Assembly (NCBI RefSeq): GCF_000018885.1
Contig: NC_010168.1
Coordinates: 2,294,001 to 2,358,000, forward strand
Source: Renibacterium salmoninarum ATCC 33209
GTDB lineage: Bacteria > Actinomycetota > Actinomycetes > Actinomycetales > Micrococcaceae
DNA length: 64,000 nt
Direction of reading: 5' to 3'
This document shows positions 55,720-64,000 of the stretch, in pieces. A program made the translations under genes and the position numbers. The first letter of the stretch is position 1, and each line of letters begins with the position of its first letter. The notes beneath the pieces are model-generated. The model was given only the letters and a program-made list of their open reading frames with translations, searched no databases and was not told the DNA's origin.

Positions 55720-56624
55720 CAGAAATACCCGTCCTTTTTGCGGTCTTCCATTGCCGCTTCAGAAATCCGGTCATCGGCACGCGTTGCACCGCGCTCAGTC
55801 AGCGTCGAGGCGGCAACTTCAACCACAACATCCGCTACCGAAGCAGCTGAAGACACAACCGACCCAGTGCAGGACATGTAACCCACCGTCCGGTACCGCA
55901 CAGTTTTGGCAACTACAGTCCCGGAACCACGCGGCTCGGAATACGGCCCGACCGCCATCCACATGCCATCGCGGTCAAATACATCCCGCTCGTGCGCATA
56001 GTAAATCGACGGTAACTCGATGTTCTCCCGCTCGATGTACCGCCAAATGTCCAGCTCAGTCCAGTTGGAAATCGGGAAAGCTCGCACGTGCTGCCCCACG
56101 GTATGCCTGCCGTTGTACAAATTCCACAGTTCAGGGCGCTGATTGCGCGGATCCCACTGACCAAAATCATCGCGCAGCGACAAAATCCGTTCCTTGGCCC
56201 GGGCTTTGTCTTCGTCACGTCGCCCGCCGCCAAATACAGCGTCGAACTTCTCCGCAGCAATCGAGCCAAGCAATGGCGCGGTCTGCAATGGATTTCGCGT
56301 TCCATCGGCCCGCTCGGCCAACTCACCGCGATCGATGTATTCCTGCACACTGCCGACAACCAATCGCAGCCCTAACCGCTCAACCGTGCGATCGCGGAAA
56401 TCCAGAACTTCCGGAAAGTTGTGCCCGGTATCAACGTGCAACACCGGAAACGGCACTCGGCCTGGCCAGAACGCCTTCGTGGCCAAATGCAGCATCACCA
56501 CGGAGTCTTTGCCACCGGAAAACAACATCGCCGGCCGTTCAAACTCCGCAACGACTTCACGCAATATGTGAATGGATTCAGATTCGAGCACATCCAAGCT
56601 CGACAGCCGTGAGGCGTCGGCCAT
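55719..56624 (-). CDS. cysD: Sulfate adenylyltransferase small subunit CysD; 5' end doubtful
   Basis: A 301-residue PP-loop enzyme that makes adenylyl sulfate from ATP and sulfate. Motif [11 protein letters not shown] is intact, as are H-V-D-T-G-H-N-F and the [11 protein letters not shown] segment. However, the translationally coupled start (ATG 56707, ATGA overlap with cysH) opens a different frame (S-T-E-T-S-V-A-V-S), which resembles a normal CysD leader. The main frame is entered only from an internal ATG at 56624 without a visible ribosome-binding site. A frameshift in the leader is likely, so expression may be poor. Confidence 0.85.
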   Translation of the reverse strand: MADASRLSSLDVLESESIHILREVVAEFERPAMLFSGGKDSVVMLHLATKAFWPGRVPFPVLHVDTGHNFPEVLDFRDRTVERLGLRLVVGSVQEYIDRGELAERADGTRNPLQTAPLLGSIAAEKFDAVFGGGRRDEDKARAKERILSLRDDFGQWDPRNQRPELWNLYNGRHTVGQHVRAFPISNWTELDIWRYIERENIELPSIYYAHERDVFDRDGMWMAVGPYSEPRGSGTVVAKTVRYRTVGYMSCTGSVVSSAASVADVVVEVAASTLTERGATRADDRISEAAMEDRKKDGYF

Positions 56625-56703
56625 GGGGGCGCGTGGCGGGCGGGCATCGCGAAGCGGGCACGCGCCCCCTGGCCGACGCTCACGGCGACGCTAGTTTCAG
56701 TGC

Positions 56704-57421
56704 TCATATGTGGATCCCGCATTCTGTTTTGTCGAACCCGGCCCAATGACCAGCCCGCGGATCCTCACCGACGGCGACTGGTCGGGTGCACGGCACACAG
56801 CCAATCGAAAGGAATCCGCGCGACATCAGCGGATTGACCGGAATGATGTGCTCTTCGGTGTAGGAAACCAAGGCGTCCAAGCTCCAGGCCGCCATCGGAT
56901 TCACTTTCACCAAACCATGCGCCTCGTCCCAGGTCACCAAAGGCGTGTTGGTACGAGTTGGAGCTTCATCTCGGCGAACACCGGTAAACCATACTTCGTA
57001 GCCAGACAACGCCTTTTTCAGCGGATCCATTTTGCGCAGTTGGCAGTATTGCGCAGGATTACGCGCAAATAGATCCTTACCTCGCGCTACTTCTTGCTGA
57101 GCGATGGTCTGTTCGGGTAGCACATCGACAATGTTGACGCGCAGATTTTCCGCGACCTCGCGTCGAGTGTCATGGGTTTCTGGGAAGTGATAACCGGTTT
57201 CCAGAAACAGCACGTCGACGTCGGGCAGCTGGTCCGCAACCAAGGCCGGCAGCACGGCGTCGGCCATGGAACAGGCGACGGCAACCGAGGGCAGCGCAAA
57301 GTTCTCAGCTCTCAGCTACCCAGGCAATCACGTCCGACGTCGGCGCATCCCAGCCAAGCTGCTCAGCACCGGCTAGAGCCAGAGCCTTCAGGTCTTCTTG
57401 AGATCTCAGTGCGGTAGTCAC
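56704..57421 (-). pseudogene. cysH: Phosphoadenylyl/adenylyl-sulfate reductase CysH, disrupted by 7-bp duplication
   Basis: GTG 57421 overlaps the cysI stop and starts a normal N-terminus (T-S-D-V-I-A-W-V-A-E). A tandem 7-bp duplication (57303-57309 and 57310-57316, TCTCAGC twice) then shifts the frame into TGA. The remainder (S-M-A-D-A-V-L-P-A-L-V, E-T-G-Y-H-F-P-E-T, the Cys motifs of the 4Fe-4S APS-reductase type, and E-C-G-I-H-I at the end) is open from 57267 to 56704. Removing one repeat restores a ~237-residue protein. It would reduce APS/PAPS to sulfite. Confidence 0.93.
57303..57316. repeat. 7-bp tandem duplication in cysH
   Basis: TCTCAGC occurs twice in direct succession. Its removal restores the cysH frame. 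Confidence 0.9.
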
Positions 57422-59142
57422 TTCAACACCTCTTCGTCCGATCGATGTGCCCATTCGGCAAACGTTTCGTTCTCAGCACGCGAGGCAACAAAAGTCCGCA
57501 CCACGCGTTCCACATAGTCAGGTAGATCCTCAACGGTGACTTTTAGGCCCCGAATCGTCCGGCCCAAACCGGCTTCTTCTCGGTTCGACGACGCCAATCC
57601 GCCGCCAAGATGCACCTGGAATCCGGGAGTCGGATCGCCACCGGGCGTCGGCAACATCATGCCCTTCAAGCCAATATCTGCGGTCTGAATCCGGGCACAG
57701 GAATTCGGGCAACCGTTGATGTGCAGCGCGATGGGATCAACCAAATCGCCAGCATCAACCAGATCGGACAATCGCTTTTCCAACTCGGCAATCGCCGCCG
57801 CGGCGGTCACTTTGGTCTCCACAATCGCCAATTTGCAGTACTCAATTCCGGTGCAGGCGATGGTGCTGCGACGGAAAATCGACGGCTTGGCGGTCAGCCC
57901 GAGCGGCTCTAAACCGGTAACCAGCGAATCAACGCGGTCACCGGGAACGTCCAAAATCACTAGTTTCTGGTGCGGAGTGGTCCGCAGCCGCGCGGAGCCG
58001 TGCTCCTCGATAAGGGCAGCCAACGCCAGTAATTTATCGCCAGATACCCGACCGACGGTGGGGGCTACGCCAATGTAGAAGCGGCCGTCCTTTTGTTCGT
58101 GCACACCCACATGGTCACCGGGCGACGTCGGTTTGGGCGACGTCGGGCCATCAGGCAAGGCATAACCGAGGTACTCAGTTTCCAAAACGGACCGAAACTT
58201 CTCCGGGCCCCAATCGTTCATGAGGAACTTCAAGCGCGCCTTCGTCCGCATCCGCCGGTAACCATAGTCACGGAAAATACTGGTCACACCAAGCCACACT
58301 TCGGCAGCTGCTTCAGGCGAGACAAAAACACCAAGCCGCTCAGCCAGCCGCGCGCTGGTAGACAAGCCACCACCGACCCAAAGGTCGTACCCGATGCCCA
58401 GGGTAGGGTGCACGACGCCGACTAGAGCGAAGTCATTGATCTCGTGCACCACGTCCTGCGAAGGGTGCCCCGTAATTGCGGTTTTGAACTTCCGCGGCAA
58501 GTTCGCCAGCTCCGGATCGCCAATGAACCGCTCGGCTAGCTCGTTGATCAACGGAGTGGGATCGATAATCTCATCTTTGGCAATACCAGCAACCGGCGAG
58601 CCAAGAATGACGCGCGGCACATCGCCACACGCTTCGGTGGTAGATAGCCCGTTAGCTTCTAAACGCCGCCAGATTTCCGGGATGTCTTCAACCCGGATCC
58701 AATGCAATTGAATGTTCTGTCGGTCAGTCAGGTCTGCCGAACCACGGGCGAAATCTACCGAAATCTGCGCAATAACGCGCAACTGCTTGGTAGTAAGCGC
58801 GCCGCCATCAATCCGAACTCGAAGCATGAAGTACTTATCTTCAAGCTCGTACGGTTCAAGGGTTGCGGTCTTGCCGCCGTCGATCCCTGGTTTGCGCTGC
58901 GTGTACAGGCCGTACCAACGGAATCTGCCGTGTAGATCGGTGCCATCGATCGAGTCAAAACCTTTCTTCGAATAGACCTGCTCAATTCGCTCGCGGACGT
59001 TGAGTCCACCGTCTTCCTGTTTCCAGGTTTCATTCGCATTCAGCGGCTCGGTGCCGTCAACTTTCCACTGCCCGTGCGGCTTCGCAGCAGGGCGCGCTGG
59101 CCTCGATGTCCTGGCCGAAGGGTCAGCAGCGGTCTGAGTCAT
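57418..59142 (-). CDS. cysI: Ferredoxin-dependent sulfite (or nitrite) reductase
   Basis: A 574-residue siroheme/4Fe-4S reductase. The cluster-binding cysteines are visible as A-C-T-G-I-E-Y-C and N-G-C-P-N-S-C-A-R, and the siroheme-binding region R-Q-N-I-Q-L-H-W-I is normal. It reduces sulfite to sulfide with six electrons from ferredoxin. Context (cysH, cysD, cysN downstream, coupled starts) supports sulfite over nitrite. It is intact, but siroheme synthase and the genes that make sulfite from sulfate are broken. Confidence 0.93.
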   Translation of the reverse strand: MTQTAADPSARTSRPARPAAKPHGQWKVDGTEPLNANETWKQEDGGLNVRERIEQVYSKKGFDSIDGTDLHGRFRWYGLYTQRKPGIDGGKTATLEPYELEDKYFMLRVRIDGGALTTKQLRVIAQISVDFARGSADLTDRQNIQLHWIRVEDIPEIWRRLEANGLSTTEACGDVPRVILGSPVAGIAKDEIIDPTPLINELAERFIGDPELANLPRKFKTAITGHPSQDVVHEINDFALVGVVHPTLGIGYDLWVGGGLSTSARLAERLGVFVSPEAAAEVWLGVTSIFRDYGYRRMRTKARLKFLMNDWGPEKFRSVLETEYLGYALPDGPTSPKPTSPGDHVGVHEQKDGRFYIGVAPTVGRVSGDKLLALAALIEEHGSARLRTTPHQKLVILDVPGDRVDSLVTGLEPLGLTAKPSIFRRSTIACTGIEYCKLAIVETKVTAAAAIAELEKRLSDLVDAGDLVDPIALHINGCPNSCARIQTADIGLKGMMLPTPGGDPTPGFQVHLGGGLASSNREEAGLGRTIRGLKVTVEDLPDYVERVVRTFVASRAENETFAEWAHRSDEEVLK

Positions 59143-59806
59143 ATATCGAGATTAGGCTTGCACCGGGACCGCCCCCGAACGAAAACGACATGCTAAGTCA
59201 CGCGCAGCAATACTTCGTCATACACATCGTCAGCAAAAACGAAATCATTCTTCAGGCTCTGTACAGCAACTATTCAGGCTGGTAACGTTTCCAGCTAATC
59301 AGAGCAGATTCACAGCTGACGCATGCCGGCGTCATTGGATAACCCTCCGCCAGACCGAACCCACCAGTGAACAGCACGATCAAAACCGTCTAAGTTGCCT
59401 TCGAAGGAGCCGCATGAAATTCAGAAAGTCCACAGCCCGCGCCACGTTGTCCTTAGCCACTGCCCTCTCGCTGCTGTTAGCCGCGGGATCGACTTCCGCA
59501 ATGGCCGACGTCGGCCTGCTCGGGAAACCCATGCCGAGCGCGGACGCTGAGCAATCGAGCACCGATCAGGCGCCTAGCGCTGCCGCATGGGATGGCGTCA
59601 CGCCGCAGCAACCGGTTTTCACTAACGGTGAGGCGCAGCCGGTCTATAACGGGCATCCCTTGGTGAAAGACGAAGTATGGATTCCAGTCCCTGGCGTGGA
59701 TACCGATCGTGACGGTAAAGACGATCAGATCCGCGCGACCGTTTATCGCCCGAAAGATACTGACCTTGGTGCAGCGTGAATCGCTCCGGTGTGTCCTGAG
59801 GGTTTC

Positions 59807-60697
59807 TCAGACGATGAGCCTGTCGGCGGCTGCCGTGCTCTGGTAGTGATTGTAGTAGTGGTTTTCTAGCTCTACTGGTGGGATGTCTCCGCAGTACTGG
59901 TAGAGCCTTCGGTGGTTGTACCAATCGGCCCATTCAGCAGTGCCGATTTCGACTTCTTCTAGAGTCCGCCAGGGCTTGCCGGGTTTGATCAGCTCGGTCT
60001 TATAAAGCCCGTTGATGGTTTCCGCCAAGACGTTGTCGTAACTATCACCCACAGAACCGATCGAGGGGCGGATACCGGCCTGGGCCAGGCGTTCGGTGAA
60101 GGCCAAGGAGGCGTATTGAGCCCCGGCATCGTGATGATGAATCACCCCGGAAATCTCAGCCCCGGCCCGTTCACGACTCCAGATTGCCTGATTAACTGCG
60201 TTGAGCACTAGCACGGTGTTCATAGAAGCACTCGCTGACCAGCCCAGGATCCTCCGAGAGTAAGCATCGATCACGAAGGCAACATAGACCCACCCGGACC
60301 AGGTCGAAACATAGGTGAAATCATCTACCCATAGCCGATCCGGTGCCGTTGGTGTGAAATCACGGCGGACCAAGTCCTTCGCTCGGGCCGCCTTCGAGTC
60401 TTTGATCGTGGTGCGTTTGACCTTGCCACGGACCGCACCCTGTATGCCAAGTAACCCCATGAGCCGTTCTACCGTGCACCTGGCCACCGGCACACCTTCA
60501 CGGTTCATCGCCAACCAGACTTTCCTGGTGCCGTAAACCCCGTAATTAGCGGCATACACCTTCTGGATCACGGGCTTGAGCACCTCATCACGTTGTTCTC
60601 GGTGAGATCGTGTTTTATCCACCCATTCGTAGTACGTGGACGGGGTGGTCTTCACCCCGTCCCAGTAAGCACCTGGCAGATCGACTCGACACCCCAC
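59807..60697 (-). CDS. IS994-like OrfB transposase, copy 3
   Basis: As copy 1, with Val for Ala before the catalytic Glu (N-V-L-A-E-T). Core DDE residues are present. It shares the frame relation to orfA and the missing G near the N-terminal junction with the other copies. Confidence 0.9.
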   Translation of the reverse strand: MGCRVDLPGAYWDGVKTTPSTYYEWVDKTRSHREQRDEVLKPVIQKVYAANYGVYGTRKVWLAMNREGVPVARCTVERLMGLLGIQGAVRGKVKRTTIKDSKAARAKDLVRRDFTPTAPDRLWVDDFTYVSTWSGWVYVAFVIDAYSRRILGWSASASMNTVLVLNAVNQAIWSRERAGAEISGVIHHHDAGAQYASLAFTERLAQAGIRPSIGSVGDSYDNVLAETINGLYKTELIKPGKPWRTLEEVEIGTAEWADWYNHRRLYQYCGDIPPVELENHYYNHYQSTAAADRLIV

Positions 60698-60706
60698 CGC
60701 AATCCA

Positions 60707-61072
60707 TTATTCTCGCGGTGACCGGCATGGTCCTTGATGTATTTCACGATCAGTGTTGTGGCGGTCGAGTTCGACCGCGAAAAAAGCTGAAGCACTCCGA
60801 AGGATCGCGTTCGCCCGTTTCAGCTCAGCGTTCTCACGCCGTAACCGTTTCAGCTCGGCCGATTCCGTGCTCGTTGTTCCAGTTCTAGTACCAACATCGA
60901 TCTCGGCTTGCCGGACCCATTTACGCACCGTTTCCGGCACACCCACACCCAAAAGCTGGGCAACTTTTTGCATCGCCGCCCACTCCGAAGATGCACCCTC
61001 CATCTCCGCCACCATGCGCACCGTACGATCCTTCAACTCCTGCGGATACCGTGTCGTAGTTTTCCCTGCCAT
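60707..61072 (-). CDS. IS994-like OrfA, copy 3
   Basis: Protein identical to OrfA of copy 1, with the T6C run intact. Confidence 0.9.
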   Translation of the reverse strand: MAGKTTTRYPQELKDRTVRMVAEMEGASSEWAAMQKVAQLLGVGVPETVRKWVRQAEIDVGTRTGTTSTESAELKRLRRENAELKRANAILRSASAFFAVELDRHNTDREIHQGPCRSPRE

Positions 61073-62754
61073 GTCCTGATCCTCTCAAACAAGAAAGTCT
61101 CCGGACACACCGGGGCGATTCAGCGAGCATCAAGGTGCCTTCTGTGGTGCATATGAGCCCCTACAACGGCGGATTTAACACAGAATATTTTTTGCATGAC
61201 ATGAAGCAAAAGGCCTGGGACCCCAGTCAACCCGTACCTGTAGGCACGATCGGCACGGTAAAAGACACCGGCAGCCCGTCAAATAATAGATCGAACAGCG
61301 CCTTCTATACCGACCGAGGCTTTGCTTACATCTCGGTCGACGCTTTGGGCACCAATGAATCCACGGGCTGCCCGACGATGCTTGATGGCAATGAAGCGGC
61401 CTCCACTAAGGCTGTAGTTGATTGGCTCGCCGGCCGCACCGTGGGCCGTGATACCACCGGCAATGAATCCCGCAGCAACGCCTGGTCAAGCGGGAAAGTT
61501 GGCATGACCGGCGTTTCTTATGACGGCACGCTGCCGATTCTGGCCTCCACCACCGGTGTACCCGGTTTGGAAGCGGTGGTACCAGTCTCCGCACTCACCA
61601 ATTTCTACGACTACTACCGTGTAGGTGGCACCGTCGTTGAGCCTGAGGGGTATCCGGGCGAGGATCTAGACAACTACGTTTCCGCGCTGTTGAGCACCAA
61701 GAAGCTACAAGGCTCCTGTCATTACCTGGCTGACGACTTCGCGAAAAAAGAAGACCGAGCCACCGCACAATACAGCGATTTCTGGGCGGAGCGCGACTTC
61801 TTCAAAAACGTTGACAAGGTCAAAACGCCTACCCTATTGGCAGCTGGTTTGGCTGACTGGAATGTGCGCTTGGATCAATCCACCGAGTGGTATCAAGCCC
61901 TGAAAGAACGCAACGTACCGGTGAAACTGGTGCTCCATCAGTATGCGCACCAAACTCCGCCGAGCTCGGGAGATTTCAACTGGCGATCATTGATCAACAA
62001 GTGGTTCTCACATTATCTTTTCGGCGTCGATAATGGGGTTGAGAAAAACTCAGAGGTAAGCATCCAGGATCAGAACAAAGACACCTGGAAGTATGTGTCA
62101 TCCTGGCCACTCCCAGGAAGCAGCGTTACCGATTTGAACCTTCGTCCGGGTACCGCGGATAAACCTGGTTTGGTAGCCTTCAACCCCGCAGCGCTGCCTG
62201 GCGCCCCGGTCGCAGGTTCAGATCCGATTCAGACCCTCACTGACGACGGCAAGACCTCACATCAAGATCTATCCGCTAATCAGTCAGATGGACGTTTGCT
62301 TTATAGCTCGAACCCCGCCAAAGAAGACATCACACTCAGCGGCTTCGCCTCAGCCAAACTCAATCTGAGTTTCAGTACGCTGGCACCGAATTTGTCGCTG
62401 CAATTAATTGATCGTGGCACGGACGGCAAAGCGAAGGTAGTGACGAGGGCGTGGCAGGATCCGCAGAATCGGGAATCGTTGACCAGTTCCACGGCCGTTA
62501 CACCGGGGACCTTCTACGCCATGGAGCTGCCGTTCATCTCAACTCAGTATGTGCTTGCGAAGGATCACAAACTGGAGCTGATGGTCTACTCAACCGATGT
62601 TGATGGCAAGAATTGCGCCACCTTGTGTGGGAAGGCTGGGACGAAGATCTCGATCGACCTCAGCAAGAGCAGCATTTCGGTGCCATTTGTTGGCGGTAAA
62701 GTTCAAGCATTCAAGGCCTTTGGCTCCGAGGTACCGCCGCTCCCGGTCGTCACC

Positions 62755-62799
62755 CCGCCGGTCGTGGTGCCGCCGGTCGTGGTGCCGCCGGTCGTGGTG
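62755..62799 (+). repeat. Three 15-bp tandem repeats encoding P-P-V-V-V
   Basis: CCGCCGGTCGTGGTG occurs three times in a row in the wall-spanning linker of the peptidase. Such repeats can vary in number between strains. Confidence 0.9.
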
Positions 62800-63272
62800 C
62801 CGCCGGTAGACAAGCCGACGACGCCGACCGCCCCGGCAACTGTGCCGGTCGCAGGCCAAACTGGCAATACCGTCAGCGCACCCGCGACTGCACGCCCCGG
62901 ACAGACTATTAATGTCACGGTGTCTGCTGCAGGGATTGGCCAAAAGCTCGACACCTGGTTGTTTAGCGATCCGTACTTCTTAGGCAGCAATACGCCGGCT
63001 GCGGACGGAAGTTACCAGGTAACAATCCCGGCTGAGGTTCCTGTTGGCCAGCACACCATCGGTGTTTATCTGCAGGACGGGATGCTATTTGGTTCTACCA
63101 CCCTGACCATCGGCACGGATACTGGTCAGGTCCTGGCCAACACCGGCGTCGATGGCGCTCCGAACATCCTGTTGGCTGGCGGAGCGGCCTTGGCGGTAGG
63201 CATCCTCATTCCTGTTCTTCGGGCTGCAGCGGAGACGTCAGCACTAATTCGCAAGCACCTCTGACTAGTATT

Positions 63273-63302
63273 GGCCCGGTTCCTAAACTTAGGAACCGGG
63301 CC
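63273..63302 (+). terminator. Terminator of the peptidase gene
   Basis: 14-bp perfect arms (GGCCCGGTTCCTAA and complement) with a 2-nt loop, 9 bp after the stop. It also faces the end of the convergent sdhA-like gene. Confidence 0.8.
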
Positions 63303-63324
63303 ACTACTGATTAACGCCTAAGCG

Positions 63325-64000
63325 TTATTCCACCAACTTTCCATCCACCGAATCATCAGCTGCGGCATAAGCCAAGTCCCAGAACGACTCAGGGGCTTCC
63401 TTCGCTGCTTCAAAACTCACGCCGCCACCCAGGCTCCAGACCATGTTCCCCCTCAGAGCGTCATCCTGCGCTGGGAAGTCCTCGCGGTTGTGGCAACTCC
63501 GCGTTTCGCGGCGTTCCAATGCGCATTCCAGCGTCGCGCGCGCGGCCAGGATTGAACCAAGCAAATCGAAGGCATGCGCTAGATCATCGAAACCAGCGAT
63601 ATCCGGGTACGCGGTCACCTTGGGCAGCCGAGCTTCCAGCTCCGCCAGTTTCGCCAGCCCGGCACGCAAACCAACTTCGCTGCGCACCACGCCAGCGTGC
63701 TCAGTCATCAAGTCTCGAATCGCCCGCTGCATCCTGCGCGGCGTCTCCTTACCCTCGCCAGCCAGCAGACCTTGCATTTCCGCTCGCGCCACAGCGACGG
63801 CGTCGGCGCTGCGAGCCACCGTGCCGCGAGCGCGCGAGTACTCAGCCACCTCTTCACCAACAATCCGGCCGTAAACCATCAGTTCAATCAGCGAGTTCCC
63901 ACCGAGCCGGTTAGCCCCGTGCAGGCCTCTGGACGCCTCGCCAATCGCATAAAGACCTTCGACGCCGGTCCCGTGATCTTCCGGTCGCACCCAGACTCCA
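63325..64000 (-). CDS. Succinate dehydrogenase/fumarate reductase flavoprotein subunit, C-terminal part
   Basis: The frame is open to the window edge and the N-terminus lies outside. Visible: the FAD-domain motif V-E-G-L-Y-A-I-G-E-A-S-R-G-L-H-G-A-N-R-L-G-G-N-S-L, then the helical C-terminal domain with R-A-T-L-E-C-A-L-E-R-R-E-T-R and S-C-H-N-R-E-D-F, which holds catalytic and substrate residues. The enzyme oxidises succinate or reduces fumarate as part of a membrane complex. The Fe-S subunit gene would be expected downstream, but here a secreted peptidase follows in convergent orientation. Confidence 0.85.
   Translation of the reverse strand, partial: GVWVRPEDHGTGVEGLYAIGEASRGLHGANRLGGNSLIELMVYGRIVGEEVAEYSRARGTVARSADAVAVARAEMQGLLAGEGKETPRRMQRAIRDLMTEHAGVVRSEVGLRAGLAKLAELEARLPKVTAYPDIAGFDDLAHAFDLLGSILAARATLECALERRETRSCHNREDFPAQDDALRGNMVWSLGGGVSFEAAKEAPESFWDLAYAAADDSVDGKLVE

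Larger units (their letters stand above)
59777..61122 (-). mobile_element. IS994-like insertion sequence, copy 3, with 3-bp target duplication
   Basis: A 1,346-bp copy in the minus orientation, inserted in the peptidase gene. It is flanked by GCG on both sides (59774-59776 and 61123-61125), the 3-bp duplication expected of IS3 elements. This is the only one of the three copies with an intact target duplication, so it marks a simple insertion. The right-end repeat has one mismatch (GTCCTGAG). Confidence 0.96.
59414..63264 (+). pseudogene. Secreted X-Pro dipeptidyl-peptidase (S15) with LAXTG sorting signal, split by IS copy 3
   Basis: The proximal part (59414-59776, GAAGGAG upstream) has a signal peptide ending S-A-M-A-D and the start of an alpha/beta hydrolase. 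The distal part resumes at 61123. Removing the IS and one GCG duplicate rejoins D-L-G-A-A-S-I-K-V-P-S-V-V-H-M in one frame, giving ~833 residues. Catalytic Ser is in G-V-S-Y-D-G-T (about 252), Asp in A-D-W-N, His in L-H-Q-Y-A-H-Q. A jelly-roll C-domain, a P-P-V-V-V repeat linker and a C-terminal L-A-N-T-G plus hydrophobic tail suggest class-E sortase anchoring. The insertion removes the active site from the secreted part. Confidence 0.9.

Noticed and set aside
55451-56749. 432-codon plus-strand frame opposite cysN and cysD
   Set aside because: Antisense shadow of a high-GC coding region; no domain and no start signal.
59414-59779. Proximal peptidase fragment considered as a separate small secreted protein
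   Set aside because: Its stop codon belongs to the IS end, and joining across the IS restores a standard S15 peptidase.
62755-62799. Short tandem repeats considered as a CRISPR array
   Set aside because: The 15-bp units have no spacers and encode a Pro-Val linker in frame within a secreted protein. No CRISPR array or cas gene was seen in the window.

Overview
The window most likely comes from Renibacterium salmoninarum or a very close relative in the Micrococcaceae. Four things point there: Arthrobacter-like gene content, moderate GC, three near-identical copies of an IS6110-like IS3-family element that I recognise as IS994-like, and many broken genes. I can support about 45 apparently intact genes, one tRNA, three 1,346-bp insertion sequences, and roughly 16 genes broken by frameshifts, nonsense codons or IS insertion. 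The organism name is recognition from memory, not a database match.

Layout. 1-6400: two secreted proteins (one neocarzinostatin-like), a quinone reductase, a PadR regulator with a broken FadH-like oxidoreductase, and a flavin-reductase gene cut by IS copy 1. 6384-7729: IS copy 1. 7730-11800: prophage remnant (tail-fibre fragment, LysM endolysin, holin-like genes) ending in a 74-bp perfect palindrome, then a broken surface-protein gene and tRNA-Pro. 11800-27500: accessory metabolism and regulators (TetR/SDR, PadR/hydrolase, sulfonate/taurine uptake with two broken genes, methyltransferase/XRE-cupin, mannosyltransferase, a secreted glutamic peptidase, broken SDR and epimerase genes). 27600-35200: a conserved actinobacterial housekeeping operon, parA-scpA-scpB-rluB-tyrA-cmk-plsC-der. 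35400-40200: secreted SLT-like protein, dctA, and a sensor-kinase stub fused through IS copy 2 to a rarD stub, which implies an IS-mediated deletion. 40100-45900: universal stress protein and GABA/putrescine catabolism with its PucR regulator. 45900-59200: ferredoxin-NADP reductase, siroheme synthase, an ABC importer and the cysI-H-D-N assimilatory sulfate pathway, many members broken. 59400-63300: a secreted, sortase-anchored X-Pro dipeptidyl-peptidase split by IS copy 3. 63325-64000: a succinate dehydrogenase/fumarate reductase flavoprotein leaving the window.

How it works together. The clearest theme is reductive decay of sulfur acquisition: cysH, cysN, cysG, an ABC ATPase and permease, a sulfonate-binding protein and tauD all carry separate lesions, and cysD has a doubtful 5' end. 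cysI and fprA remain open. This predicts failure to make cysteine from sulfate and fits the known cysteine requirement of R. salmoninarum. Other notable signals are a family of intergenic hairpins with a conserved outer stem and variable but still-paired inner stems, a mosaic fprA, and IS copies that share an unusual frame structure in their transposase.
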